In this document: piece after piece, positions 36,466-47,490 of the stretch
Position numbering within the stretch: position 1 is the stretch's first letter
How the letters are laid out: each line of letters opens with the position of its first letter
Origin: Rhizophagus clarus
Lineage: Eukaryota > Glomeromycota > Glomeromycetes > Glomerales > Glomeraceae
Direction: 5' to 3'
Length of the DNA: 64,000 nt
Assembly: GCA_015698045.1 (NCBI GenBank)
Contig: BLAL01000319.1
Span: 1,240,001 to 1,304,000 of the forward strand
Notes under the pieces: model-generated
The model's database searches: none
Told to the model about the DNA's origin: nothing
The model's input: only the letters and a program-made list of their open reading frames with translations
Translations under genes and position numbers: made by a program

Positions 36466-36892
36466 CACCTGACTAAAGGTTGATCACATGTTCACTTAAC
36501 TACAACTGTACATGTGTTGAACTTCTATAATCTTACAGCGTAAAATAAACAAATTGTTAGCCGACTTGATAATATAAAATTTATTTTGAAATTGACGTAT
36601 ATCCGTTTATAAATATTTGAGCGAAGTTCTTACATTTTAAATTATAGGTTTTTATAAGTTTTGAGTTCCGGACGATCTGCGAACAATAGAATTGTATTAT
36701 CACAAACAGGAAAATTACTTAATGATTAAATTGACATTAGACCCTTCGTAATTTGAAATTTTTCAATTCTCTTTTGTGAGTAAGAAAAGTATTGAAGATC
36801 TGTTTTAAGTCAAAAGTCAATACTTTCTCAACGATATGCTACATATAATGATAACGATTGAGGACCATCATTCGGTAATAGCGAACTCATTT
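36466..36892. other. Intergenic, nothing recognised
   Basis: The sequence near 36475-36500 (GGTTGATCAC) resembles the start of the module intergenic region at 47510. No gene is seen. Confidence 0.4.
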
Positions 36893-37183
36893 TCCAGTAG
36901 AAGAGAATATAAAACTATCTTTAATAGCACCCAGGCTCATATCATATTTCCATATAATCGGATTATCTCCGGATTTCGTCGCTATCTTTCACTTTAATAA
37001 TTGTTATAGCATGAGATTAATTATCACAAATCTCATGAAATTTACTAGACGAAAACCCATCACGAGATCCACGAAGAATTAATTCGAATTCATATGAACT
37101 TTTTATCTCATCAGTGATTTCTAACTTATCAATCCATTTCGATGATTTCTTTAGTTACTCGAAAATGTAAATAAATCTTTTGG
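36893..37183 (-). pseudogene. TLDc relic A (partial)
   Basis: It aligns with 35080-35340 of the intact TLDc gene (SYEF.LILRGSRDGFSS and the FHEICDN region are legible), with internal stops. A short stretch, AAATCTTTTGG, matches the BACK segment that precedes it in the intact gene, so DNA in between is deleted. The relic is interrupted here by two transposons, and about 25 bp more of BACK sequence continues at 42509. Confidence 0.75.
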
Positions 37184-37417
37184 ATAATGGTGTAGTTAGC
37201 CGAAAAATTCAGCCGAAGGCGCAGTAAATTTTCGGCTAACAACACCCAGTCGAAAAAAATTCATGTTGATCTTGAATATTTTATTGGTTCAACATCCACT
37301 ATTTTCGACTGAATATTTTCAGTTAAATATACTTTTTTTAAATAATAGTGTAGTTTGCCGAACTATCTTTAATTTATTTATATTTTAAAATTGAGAATTG
37401 CTTGAATCTCACCGAAG

Positions 37418-37608
37418 TAGTGTTGGCATCTTCTGGAATCTGGAATCTGTAAACACGTATTCCAGATTGATTCCAGTGGTTTTTGAAGCATTGAAACAAA
37501 TTTCTAGATTCCAGAAACTATTGTTATCAATTTGGAATAAAAATTCCAATGTTCCGGATTCCAGTTTCCAGTAAAATTTTTATTGGAAACTGGAATTTCC
37601 CATCACTG
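37418..37608. mobile_element. TTCCAG-rich MITE inside the long-TIR element
   Basis: The left TAGTGTTGGCATC and the inverse of the right end (CAGTGATGGGAAATTCCAG) pair loosely. The interior is built of repeated CTGGAATC/GATTCCAG motifs. Flanks CACCGAAG and CGCCGAGG may be an 8-bp duplication with two mismatches. Confidence 0.5.
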
Positions 37609-37659
37609 CACCCATCGCCGAGGTTAACTTGTGTAATTACTTAGAAACATTTATTTCGA

Positions 37660-37842
37660 AATGGTCAAAAGTGGTTAATTTACCCTAAAAGTGGTCAAAT
37701 ATTACCATAAAGTATAGTAATTTTCGAAAGTTATCCTAAAAGTGGTCAAATATGACCACTTTTAGGGTTATATAGTCCACTTTTAACCATTAATTAAGGT
37801 AGATGGTCACTTTTAGGGTTAAATTGACCACTTTTGACCATT
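37660..37842. mobile_element. 183-bp palindromic MITE
   Basis: Both ends carry AATGGTCAAAAGTGGT followed by CCCTAAAAGTG in inverted orientation, with further TGGTCA copies in the middle. Confidence 0.75.
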
Positions 37843-38106
37843 ATGAAATATGCTCTATGCAGTAAGGTTACATAAAGTTTGATGGCAGATTGTGTAGTTT
37901 TGTACCACATTGTAACTAAAAAACCAATAACTTTTTTTATCATACAAAAATTAACTCCGGCCGGAATTATAATTTGGCCGGCATTATGCTGTGAAAATCA
38001 CCGAGAGATTTAGTTAAAGCTAAAAAATAAATAAAAGATATTTCGGCTAACTACACTATTAATAGTAAATTCAAGATCAGCATGAATTTTTTCGGCTGGG
38101 TGTTGT

Positions 38107-39570
38107 AGGACCCAGAAATATATATATAGGGGTCAGCCGGTCAGGTGATGAAAGAAAATTTTACTATGAGCTTTACGCAAGGGCTTTTTATATGAACGGT
38201 ACGCAAACTTGACACCTGATATTGAAAATACCGCAAAAATACGCAAATAAAATTTCAGACCTTAAAATTTTCAATTATTAATTAATTCAGCAAAGTGCAG
38301 TATATCATATGATATAGTTTCTATAATCTGCAGTTTGATATCGGCCTTTTTTTTTTTAAAAAAAAAAAAAATTATATTTGTTTCTCTTTATGTTATGTTA
38401 ACGAAATATAATGAAATGTATTATATTTTAACAATATTCGTATACGAATTTATGTAGCTTTATAATTAGAAAAAATTTTATTATTTTTTTTTTTTTTTGA
38501 TATTTATATTTGAAAGTTCATTCCTGCAATATGTTTAAATTCCAATTTGAAGTTCCAGTTCAAAATCTACAAAAAGAGATGTTAAAGAATATTAGTGAGT
38601 GTTCTTATATAAACCCACTCCTTCTCCATTTAGAAATACTCTCCTATCTTGAATTATTCCAAGTTCTAGTCTAAATTCCGCAAAAAAGAAAAGTTAGCAA
38701 ACGCTTTATTCAAACTCGCACCTCCCGCTTTTAGAAATACTTAACCGTCTCGAATTCCAAATTTTACTCCAAAATCTACAAAAGAGAAGTTAAAGAATGT
38801 TAGTAAATACTCTTTAATACATAAAAAATCAAACCCGCTTATCTCTTTTAGAAATACTTACCCGTCTCGAATTCCAAGTTCTGATCGAATTCTGAAATCT
38901 ACAAAAAAGAAATTATGAAACATTAGTAAGCATTTTTTGATAAAATTCCTAAAAATTTGAAACTTACCAATGTAATAAGCTATAAAAAATAGAATAATCT
39001 TGATTATGTAGGTACCTAAAAAACTAAGAAGCAGAATTCAATGTTAATAAAATTTTACTAACATTCCTATTACACTTAACTCATCATATTTGCAAAAGTC
39101 CGTTAGTTCCAATTTATACTCCAGTAGTACCTAGTACTTTTTTTTATAAATAGTTTTTTTTTTTTATTTTTTTTAAAATCAGTGGAAAAGAAAAGTTTCG
39201 GTTTATAAAAAATCTTTTTTTTAAAAAAAAATTCGGTTACTAATAATATAAATATTAAAAAAAAAATTCAGTTTATAAAACCGATAAAAAATATTAAATA
39301 TTAAAAAAAAAATTTCGGTTATAAAAACCGATAAAAAGATCTTTTTTTTAAAAAAAAAAATTTAAAACTATAAAATTGTAAATTTTATGATTGATAAATC
39401 GTATTTTAGCATATCGAATAATTTTCTACAACAGTATATATGATCGACCAACCTAACTATGGACAAAAAACTCCTAAATTATACGCAAATCAAAACCTTA
39501 CCCGTCCAACTCCACTATGATGATGACGCATTGATAGGACCCTACCCCTAAATGTATATTTCTGGGTCCT
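38107..39570. mobile_element. hAT-like non-autonomous element with 8-bp duplication
   Basis: The TIR AGGACCCAGAAATATA is perfect at both ends. GGTGTTGT flanks it at 38099-38106 and 39571-39578. It is inserted in the right TIR of the 37184 element. There is no coding capacity. It holds a minisatellite and AT-rich repeats with TTTCGGTTATAAAAACCG. Confidence 0.85.
38525..38945. repeat. Minisatellite, ~110-bp unit, about 3.5 copies
   Basis: Repeated blocks of TTTTAGAAATACTTA, CTCGAATTCCAAGTT, AAATCTACAAAA and AGTTAAAGAAT recur with starts near 38630, 38731 and 38848. Confidence 0.65.
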
Positions 39571-39648
39571 GGTGTTGTTAGCCGAAAATTTACTGCGCCA
39601 TCGGCTGAATTTTTCGGCTAACTACACCATTATGTCTTTTGGTATAAC

Positions 39649-42508
39649 TAGGGATTGGAATCGATTCCCATTATTAGAATCGATTATAGAATCGATTAAT
39701 CGCGATTAATCGTTTCGCAGGATTCGATTCTAGAATTCGATTTTTGATAACATTAAGGCGCAGGTAATTTTGTTCACAATTTTTAATGCGAAAAACCGAT
39801 TTTTAATTTTCGTTATTACTGCATTTACAAAAATTTATAATAAACAATTTATTTAATAATAGAAATTTAAGTAATACCATTATGGATATTTAATATAAGA
39901 GAAAAAATAAAAAAAAATTTGGTAATTAGTCATCCATCTCAGCTTTCCATATATGTCGATATATTCTCTATTTCTTTTTGAAATGTTATTATGAGATTAT
40001 TGTTTTTTCCTCCCTAATTTTTAATTTTTTATACTCCTTTTTTTATTTCCCATATTTTTTTGTTTTCTTTTTCTCTAAAAAATTTTTTTTTTGATTTTTC
40101 TTCTCATCCGCTACCCCTTTCTTTTAGAAAATAAAAAGTTTTTTTTTTCTACTTTACTCTTTATTCCCACCCCTCCTTTTTAAAAAAATTTTTCTTTTTT
40201 TTTCCAACTTCACTTTTTTTTTAAAAAAACTTTGTTTGGTTCCCTTATTTTTTATTCCCTATTTTTCTATTTCCTCTTCATTTTTCCAACTTCGTTAAAA
40301 ATTTTTATTTATTATTTTATTCCCCACCACTTCCCTTTCTTTTTAAAATTTTTTTTTTCGTTAAAGATAATTTTACATTATATATATATTTTTGTTTTGT
40401 TTAATTTTCTTATAGGCGAGTCTTTTTCTTTTTAAAGGTCTGGTTCAGGATTCTTTCTTTTTTTTGTAGGTCAGTTCTTTTTAAGTTATTTCCTTTCATA
40501 GATTTATTTCGTTCTTCATGGGTTGATTTCTTACTTCGTGGGTTGATTTCTTTTTTGTGAGTTGTTTTTTTTCATGTAAAAAATTTTGGTTTCTTTTTTG
40601 TAGCAATGCCAACTCTTGAAGAGACTTGGATAATTCTAGAATTACTGTAGGTATTGATACAGTATGGGGGTTTGGTTTTTAATTGAATTAAAGAAATGTA
40701 GTAGAAAATGAAATATTTGTATTATTTTATATTTAATAAAATATTATTAATTCATTATTTAAATGTTGATTTAATTAATGAAAGAAAATTTCTTAATTTA
40801 CACTGCGTCCAAACATGGGACACGTGATTTAATAATGTAATTTACACGTGTTAAGTAGTTTATTTTTTTTCATTTCTTTTTAGATTTTTTAGGCGTAACC
40901 TTTAGCTACTCCTTTAATTTCAGGAAGGTAATAGGTAGTTTCTTTTGCTTTGATTCTCCTTTCTTCTGACTTTTATTAATTTTTTTTTTAGACGTGCACC
41001 ATCTCAGTGAATATTCAAGTAATTCTTTTTTATCTCTTTCTCATTGTTTTATTTTCTTTAAAATGATATTAACCGATTTTCTTTTTCTTTTTTCTATAGG
41101 TGGGTGTTTCAGCCTTTTTTCTCTTACTTTCCTTTGTCCCTTTCGTTGTTTCTTTCATTTCTTTCATTTTTCCCTTCATTTCTTCATTTTTTTTCTTTTA
41201 TTTTTTTTATTTCTTTTTTTTTGTTTTGTGATTTCTTTTGTGATCTTTCATTGTTTTGTTTCATTGATCTTTGGGTTCTTTCATTGTTTTTTTCATTTCT
41301 TTCATTGTTTTTTATTCCCCTTTGCTTTCCTTCATTTTCTTTCATTTCGTCATATTCTTTCTTATCAACCATTCGTTTCTTTTATTTCTTTCATTCCTTT
41401 AACTTCTTTTCATTTCTTTCACTTTTTTTATTCCCTTCGTTCATTCCTTTTCATTTCCCTTTTGTTTTTTTGTTCATCTCATTATTTCTTCATTTTTTTC
41501 GTTTCTTTTCACTATTCTTTACCTTTTTTTTCCTTTTATTTCCTATTTAATTATCTTCACCACTTTTCGTTTATCTTTCCTATTCTTCACTCTCCTTAAT
41601 TTTTTCACTGTCCTTCCATAATGTATTTTCTTATATATTGCAGTGTCCAGACACACCATATACAATAGAAATTTTCTCAAAATCTGATAAAACTTTATAT
41701 TATAAATTACATTAAAAAAAACGTATAATTATGCATTTTCCGGTATTTTTTACTTGTATATAAACTGTAATTTTATGGTACAAAATTAGTCATATTTCTA
41801 TATTGTATATTTTTTACATAAATATTCTTACATAATAAAAACAAAAAATTCTTTTTTTTTAAAAATCATATTGGGCATACCTGCAAGTTCATTCCTATAA
41901 AAAAAAAAATGTTATTAATAATGTTATTATATCAAATACAAAAAATAATTGCTTCCTTCTTACCATTCCAAAATATCCAAACAAATAAGTTCAAGTCAAT
42001 ATTTTAAAAAATAAATAAATAAATTCAGTTTTAAAGAAAGATTATCAATCTTTTTAAATGATTAACAACCTAAGCATAAATTTTTACAGTCAATGGTACA
42101 GTACACCCAATCAGTTATGTAAATATGGCAATTAACATACAGTGCATCTACAATCGTGTAATTATTTCTGCTAAAGTTTATAGTATATGTCATATTCTTA
42201 GTGAAGGCCGGCCACAGGCCGGCGTTAGGATATGACTAGTTTTTATTTTATATAAAAGGGTTAATAATTATAAATAACCTGTTTTTAAAAATTTATTTGG
42301 CACTAATATATAGGGATTTGATATAGTAATGCATGCGGTATGCTATCATATACAAATCATTGATAAATCATTTTTAATAAATAAAATATCAATTAATGCC
42401 ACTGCACCACAATAAATAGATTCGATTTTTTTATTCGATAATCGATTAAATCGATTCTGATTCGATTTTCGATTGATTCGATTTTTGTAGAATCGATTCC
42501 AATCCCTA
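39649..42508. mobile_element. hAT-like non-autonomous element with 8-bp duplication
   Basis: The TIR TAGGGATTGGAATCGATTC is identical at both ends over 19 bp. GGTATAAC flanks it at 39641-39648 and 42509-42516. Subterminal ATCGATT repeats in both orientations are typical of hAT ends. No transposase frame is present; the core is a pyrimidine-rich tract plus AT-rich DNA. The target duplication overlaps that of the 37184 element by 2 bp, so the two insertions used adjoining sites in the same TLDc/BACK relic. Confidence 0.88.
39960..41640. repeat. Strand-biased T/C-rich tract with TTTCATTTC units
   Basis: The plus strand is almost free of A and G for long stretches (especially 41100-41600), with a loose TTTCATTTCTTTCATTT periodicity. 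The Phe/Ser/Leu-rich open frames 40994-41599 and 41104-41550 are artefacts of this composition. Confidence 0.75.
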
Positions 42509-42544
42509 GGTATAACTTTTTATATGAATATATAAATTGATACC

Positions 42545-43470
42545 TTTAATCATCGAAATATTAAAATTTTTTTGATTTGAAATATTTTATATTCTTCTAT
42601 ATCATTAGTTTTTCTAATTGATTTATCATAGCATGATAGATGTGCAACTCAGTTGTTGCTTCCATATAGTTCAACATCACCATCACTAAGTGGTGACCTG
42701 TATCCATATGATTATATATAGCATTTTTTTATTAATTACTCGACTTAAAATATAATTTTCAATATTTCACTACTCTTAAAAAGGATATAAAACTATTTTT
42801 GGTGGTGCCAAAGCTGCGATCAGATTTTCACATGATCGGATCATAGCCTCTAGGGATTTCTCACCTTAAATAATATTTAAATTCATATAAATTTTTCGTC
42901 TTATCAGTAATTTCAAAAAAATTCAAATTTACATATCCCTTTCGATATTAATCCAGCATGTTGAATTGTAATGATTTTTGAATCAACGCAGCTTTTTAAT
43001 TAATGTCTTTGGTTCTGGGTCATTATTTGGCTGATGCATAAAATGGTTAAATAAAATTTCACGCAAATCTTTTAGCATAACTTTTATATGTATACATTAT
43101 CTACATATTATTTAGGAGTTAAATTAAAGAAATAAATAAAAGGGATAAATCATTTTGAGGTATTTTTAAAATAATAAAATCATCTTTTGGATAATCAAAT
43201 GAATCCGAAAAAAAGTTGAATTGAAGTCGTTCGAATTAAAAATTTTTTCTGGTTCTTCAGTTATTAATTTTATACAGAAATTTGTAATTCAAGAAGGAAC
43301 CATTTTCAAAACTTGTTTTATATACTAAATTAAATTCTGTTCCACCCAACTTTTTTTTATTTTCAATCAAAAATGATTGTAAATGAGTACGTACTAATTA
43401 ATACTTTGAGATTAAGTTCACTAGAAGCAACCAAAATTTTAATTATATCCGACGTATTCGATAGACGTAC
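42545..43470 (-). pseudogene. BTB-BACK-TLDc relic B
   Basis: From 42570 it reads back through the TLDc C-terminus (ATTTGAAATATTTTATATTC matches the intact gene), the TLDc core and linker, then BACK from about 43020 to the exon 2 acceptor near 43470. Stops and gaps are frequent. Exon 1 is gone except for scraps (ACGAAAAATTTTT, AAAATTTCAAGTAA) just before a surviving upstream element at 43524. It lies divergent from the 44624 P450. Confidence 0.8.
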
Positions 43471-43523
43471 CTAAAAAACGAGAATACAAAACGAAAAATT
43501 TTTAAAATTTCAAGTAACAGAAT

Positions 43524-43571
43524 TAGTTTCGGAATTTGGGTATATTTCGCCCGAGAAATACCGAAACCCGA
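43524..43571 (-). promoter_or_regulatory. BTB-family upstream element of relic B
   Basis: The plus strand reads AATTAGTTTCGGAATTTGGG then ATTTCGCCCGAGAAATACCG and AAACCC. It is well kept although the gene is dead. Confidence 0.6.
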
Positions 43572-44623
43572 TTCAAACACACCCTGATCATCATGTACAT
43601 ATTTAGCGGGGTACACTTTTTTTTTGTTTATTCGTGGGACTATATTATTGATGCAAATATCCCTTAAAGACGTAATTTACGCTAACCTTAAAAAATGCAG
43701 TTAACTCTACTACATACAGTAAATCTATAATAATTTGACAACTTACGAATTAAATTAGCGAATAAAATTAATTAATCGTAACTCTAAATTTTGCGTTTCT
43801 AATTAAGGTAAAATTAACCTCGTGAAAGTTAAATTCTAAAAATGATAATGAATATTCATTTATTTATTTATTATTTACTATTTATTTATTTAACTTCGAA
43901 CTCACAGTTGATAGAAAATTTCTTTAGATTAATATTAATCATGGTTAGCTATCGTACTTATCACATCTATAGATTGTTAAATAAAGTTTTTTTCAAAAAA
44001 ATAAATTCAACATCTAGTTTATTATTTCCATGAGAAATTTCCAAAAAACAGAAAATTAAAAACTTTAAAGAGTGATCGACGACTATTTAAATTACACAAT
44101 TTGTACTCAATTTAAATTGCAACTTTAAAGTGTGTCTACTTTTAATTATCTGTGTATTTACAACTAATTATAACATTACACACGCAATTTGAAATATCTA
44201 CGATAATTACTTTGCATTTTTAATGCATATTGTTTATATTGTCCAATGTTGTTCAATGTACACAACATTTTCGGAGATTCAAAATGAATTTTTCGTTAGT
44301 TTAATTTGAAAAAAAAATCGGAAGATAAGATAAATAAACTAAGTTATCATTGCCCAATTTGATAAGTGCTAGCTTATGTATCAAATATTAATGTACGTAC
44401 TCAGAGTAATTTCGATTGGTATTGATTTTACTACATCAAACGAAATTTTTTCGGAACGAACTAATTTTTATCTTTTTATCTTGTTGTTTTTATATAAATT
44501 ATTATTTAATTAATCTAAATTAAATTTTCATTTAAACTTATTCTTTGATACGTATATATAAGAGCCGTATTTTTCAAAAAAATTTTAATCCTCTTCATTT
44601 ATTTATTGACATTTTTTATAACA
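43572..44623 (+). promoter_or_regulatory. Module intergenic region with P450 upstream signals
   Basis: It is collinear with 47491-48755. Shared blocks are a TGTACACAACATTTTCGG element (about 44256), CATCAAACGAAATTTTTTCG (44434-44453) and a TATA box TATATATAAGAGCCGTA about 70 bp before the ATG. The short open frame 43842-44033 is not conserved and is not called. Confidence 0.55.
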
Positions 44624-46341
44624 ATGATTACCGCAATTGTCTCATCTTTCGGAATTTCCGATATCCCTTCTCTCTTAATAATTCTTTCAATTATCTATGT
44701 ATCTCGTTTTTATTATAATTATTTTACTCGTCCTAATCCTTTACCAGGTCCGTTCCCGCTTCCAATCATCGGTAGCGCTTATCAACAAACCGGATATGGA
44801 TTTAACGAATGGTTAATGCTATTACATAAAAAATATGGTGATATGTTCGAAATAATATTAGCAGGTCAACGTTTAATAATATTATGTAAACCTGATTTAA
44901 TTGAAAACATGAATGTACCTTCAACAAAGACTAAATATCCTACCAGATTACCTCAGACGGAAGGATTCTTGGAATATGGATTTGATGGTGCAGGGATAGG
45001 ATTTAATAATGATCTTAACTCTTGGAAATATAATCGTCAATTTTTTAGTCAAGCATTAATGACTCCAAGTTTTAATCGTCAAGCTATTGAATGGACTAAT
45101 GAATTATGGAATGAAATGGAATCTTATTGGAATAATCTTGGTGAAGATTACGAATTAGACCTTATAAAATGGATGCGCAGATTTACAAATGAAATGATTT
45201 TTAAAGTTGCTACTGGAACAAAAAATGATGCTATCGTTTCTTATTATAATATTTTAATCAACAATAATAATGAGAAAGAAAATGAAAAATTAAAAGAATC
45301 TAAAAATTTCATTGAATCAATTGAAATTTTTATAGAAGGATTATTTTATTTTTTTGCTTTCGGCAAATTTACCCGTAATTATATTCCATTTATTCGCGGA
45401 AAAGTTAAGAAATTATTGAAAAATAAAGAATATTTATTTGATAGATTATATACTCTTGTTAAAGAAAGAAGAATAGAGATTGAAAATACACCATTAAATC
45501 AACCACTTCGTCACGATATGTTAACGACTTATATAACTGCGAACACACCACGTGATATCAACTCTGTAAAATACGCCGACGCTGATTTATTAAGACCAAT
45601 GACTGATAAAGAGATTTTTGCTAATATACTCGAAGCTATGCTTGGAGGCACTGATACTGTAAGTAAAAACTATTTTGCTTGATTAAAATATGTTCTTAAA
45701 TTTTTTTATCGTTTTTTTTTTTAAAAACTCGTTTCTTTTTAAAACTATAGACGGCAAATTTTGTTTGCTTTGTTGCATATTATCTTGGACATTATCCTGA
45801 AGTGAAACAACGATTAAGACAAGAATTTGATGAAGTTCTTGGCAATGATTTTACAAGACCCATAACATACAAAGATCTTGATAAATTAGAATATTGTGAT
45901 GCAGTAACTAAAGAAGTATATCGTCATTCTCCTATAGTATTTTTTCTTGGTCGTATAAATGCTCAACATGATAAAGTTGGAGGATATGACTGGCCAGAAG
46001 GAACTACATTTCAAATGCTTACTTCTGCAATAATGAACCATAAAGATTATTGACCTGAACCTGAAAAATTTGATCCTGATAGATTTTATAGAGTTGAAGA
46101 AAGTGATAAATATTTACATGAAAAGAGAAAAATGAAAAATACTTTTCCAATATTCGGAGGAGGAATTAGAATTTGTCCAGGTAGAAAATTAGCAATCATA
46201 GAATTAAAATGTCTATTAATATTAATTTATAGAAAATATGATATTGAATTAGTTGATATGAATGCTCCATTAAATTATAGTTCTGATTTTATTAATGTAT
46301 GTAAAGAATTAATCGTTAAGGTTAAACCAAGAAAATCTTAA
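44624..46341 (+). pseudogene. Cytochrome P450 with one in-frame TGA
   Basis: Exons 44624-45658 and 45751-46341 (92-bp phase-0 intron, GTAAGT/TAG) would encode 541 residues. An N-terminal membrane anchor (SLLIILSIIYVSRFYYNYF) precedes the RPNPLPGPFPLPIIG hinge. The I-helix GGTDTT spans the splice junction. KEVYR (ExxR) and the heme loop FGGGIRICPG follow. The codon at 46051-46053 is TGA where the 48756 copy has TGG (Trp, just before the PEKFDPDRF segment), so the heme-binding part would be lost. All other hallmarks and the promoter are intact, so inactivation is recent. Substrate is unknown; a monooxygenase on the ER membrane is expected of the family. Confidence 0.85.
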
Positions 46342-46954
46342 AAAGTAGTATAAAATAATTCCATTTATAAGTTCAGTTGATAGTTAAAATATCATATACA
46401 GTATAGTATATATTTAATATTCGTTTATTTATCAATAAATAATCGGTCTCTTTCTCCCGTATATAAAATTTTTGTTAAATCATGTTTCTCAAATAAATAA
46501 TATCATGCGAGTATAATAAAAAAAATGGCCAAAATCGCATTTGATCGTTGTATTTATTTTTCTTTATTTCGATTTCATTAAAATTTTATTTATTTAAGTA
46601 AATTTGTCCGATTAAAATATCTGAAGATTATGATTATATAATAATTCGCGAATTATATGCATTATTATGGTTGCTATAAACAAGAAAAGGAAATTAATTG
46701 CACAAAATTTCCGATTGGTAGTTCTTTAGATTAACGTGAAAATTTTATTCTAATTTACCGGAGCCCCGGTAAATTTCTAATAAATCTGGTAAATTTACAA
46801 TCTAGAAATTTTTCGGTAGGATTTCCGAAATATTTTAAAATTTAATAGTCGAATACTTATTTTTATAATCATTTAATGATAATACAAAAAAAAAAAGATC
46901 CGATTAAATAGGAATAATTTTTTTTCACTTTGCTATGTATAAAAACTTTATTAA
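46342..46954. other. 3' flank of the P450, small palindrome only
   Basis: TTTACCGGAGCCCCGGTAAA near 46756 is a short hairpin. Nothing else is recognised. Confidence 0.45.
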
Positions 46955-47395
46955 AATTTTGCTCCATCCAATTTTTGTTTCAATCAAAAATTAGTACTTA
47001 ATTCTTGAAGACTAAGTTCGTTGTTCGTTGGAAACATAACCTTAATTATATTTGAAGTATTATACTCTTCTAACGGAAATCTTTTTCCATAGATATATCT
47101 ATGGAATAAAATATTGAATATTTCTAAACATTAATAGTATATAATAATTGGTATAATAATTTTTTTAATCCCCACGTCTTAAAATTATCCGAAAAATTTC
47201 AGGTAATTATATATAATGTCAAAATTTCACCGTTTTTATTTTATTAACGTTGATACAAATAAGAAGAACGATAATTTAAATACCCACGAGTTGGTCATTA
47301 ACTTAATTTTCGTACCATAAAATTCATTATTTTCTGTCTTTTAAAATTTTAAGTAAATTTTTTAAAATTTTAATGTCATACGTTATTATCAACTT
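46955..47395 (-). pseudogene. BTB-BACK relic, N-terminal half only
   Basis: It has a decayed BACK start (CTCCATCCAATTTTTGTTTC, AATTCTTGAAGACTAAGTTC), the exon 2 acceptor near 47100, a shortened intron and a degraded BTB exon (about 47180-47390) with frame breaks. The rest of exon 2 is missing. An upstream element lies at 47451. It is divergent from the intact 48756 P450. Confidence 0.78.
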
Positions 47396-47450
47396 TTGGC
47401 TTTAAATAAATGAATGAATAATAAAATTCGATTTACTTTTTTTTTTGAAC

Positions 47451-47490
47451 CTTTGGAAATATTTCGGCGCGGAAATGCCGAATCCCGTCT
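47451..47490 (-). promoter_or_regulatory. BTB-family upstream element of the relic
   Basis: It keeps ATTTCGGCGCGGAAATGCCG followed by AATCCC. The inner dyad is altered by one base. Confidence 0.5.

Larger units (their letters stand above)
37184..39633. mobile_element. Long-TIR element with 9-bp target duplication (Mutator-like)
   Basis: The ends ATAATGGTGTAGTTAGCCGA are inverted copies, and the TIR runs for about 100 bp once the inner insertion (38107-39570) is set aside. Flanks ATCTTTTGG (37175-37183) and GTCTTTTGG (39634-39642) form a 9-bp duplication with one mismatch. A second, inner copy of the end motif (AGTGTAGTTTGCCGAA near 37355, and its inverse at 38041) shows doubled termini. Long TIRs plus a 9-bp duplication suggest Mutator-like ancestry; no transposase is left. 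Confidence 0.75.

Noticed and set aside
40994-41599. A 201-residue Phe/Ser-rich open frame resembling a membrane protein
   Set aside because: It lies wholly in a T/C-rich low-complexity tract inside a hAT-like element; overlapping frames are equally open.
46051-46053. TGA as a recoded amino acid (altered code or selenocysteine)
   Set aside because: Only isolated TGAs occur, the paralogue uses TGG, and intact genes use ordinary stops; simple nonsense change explains it better.
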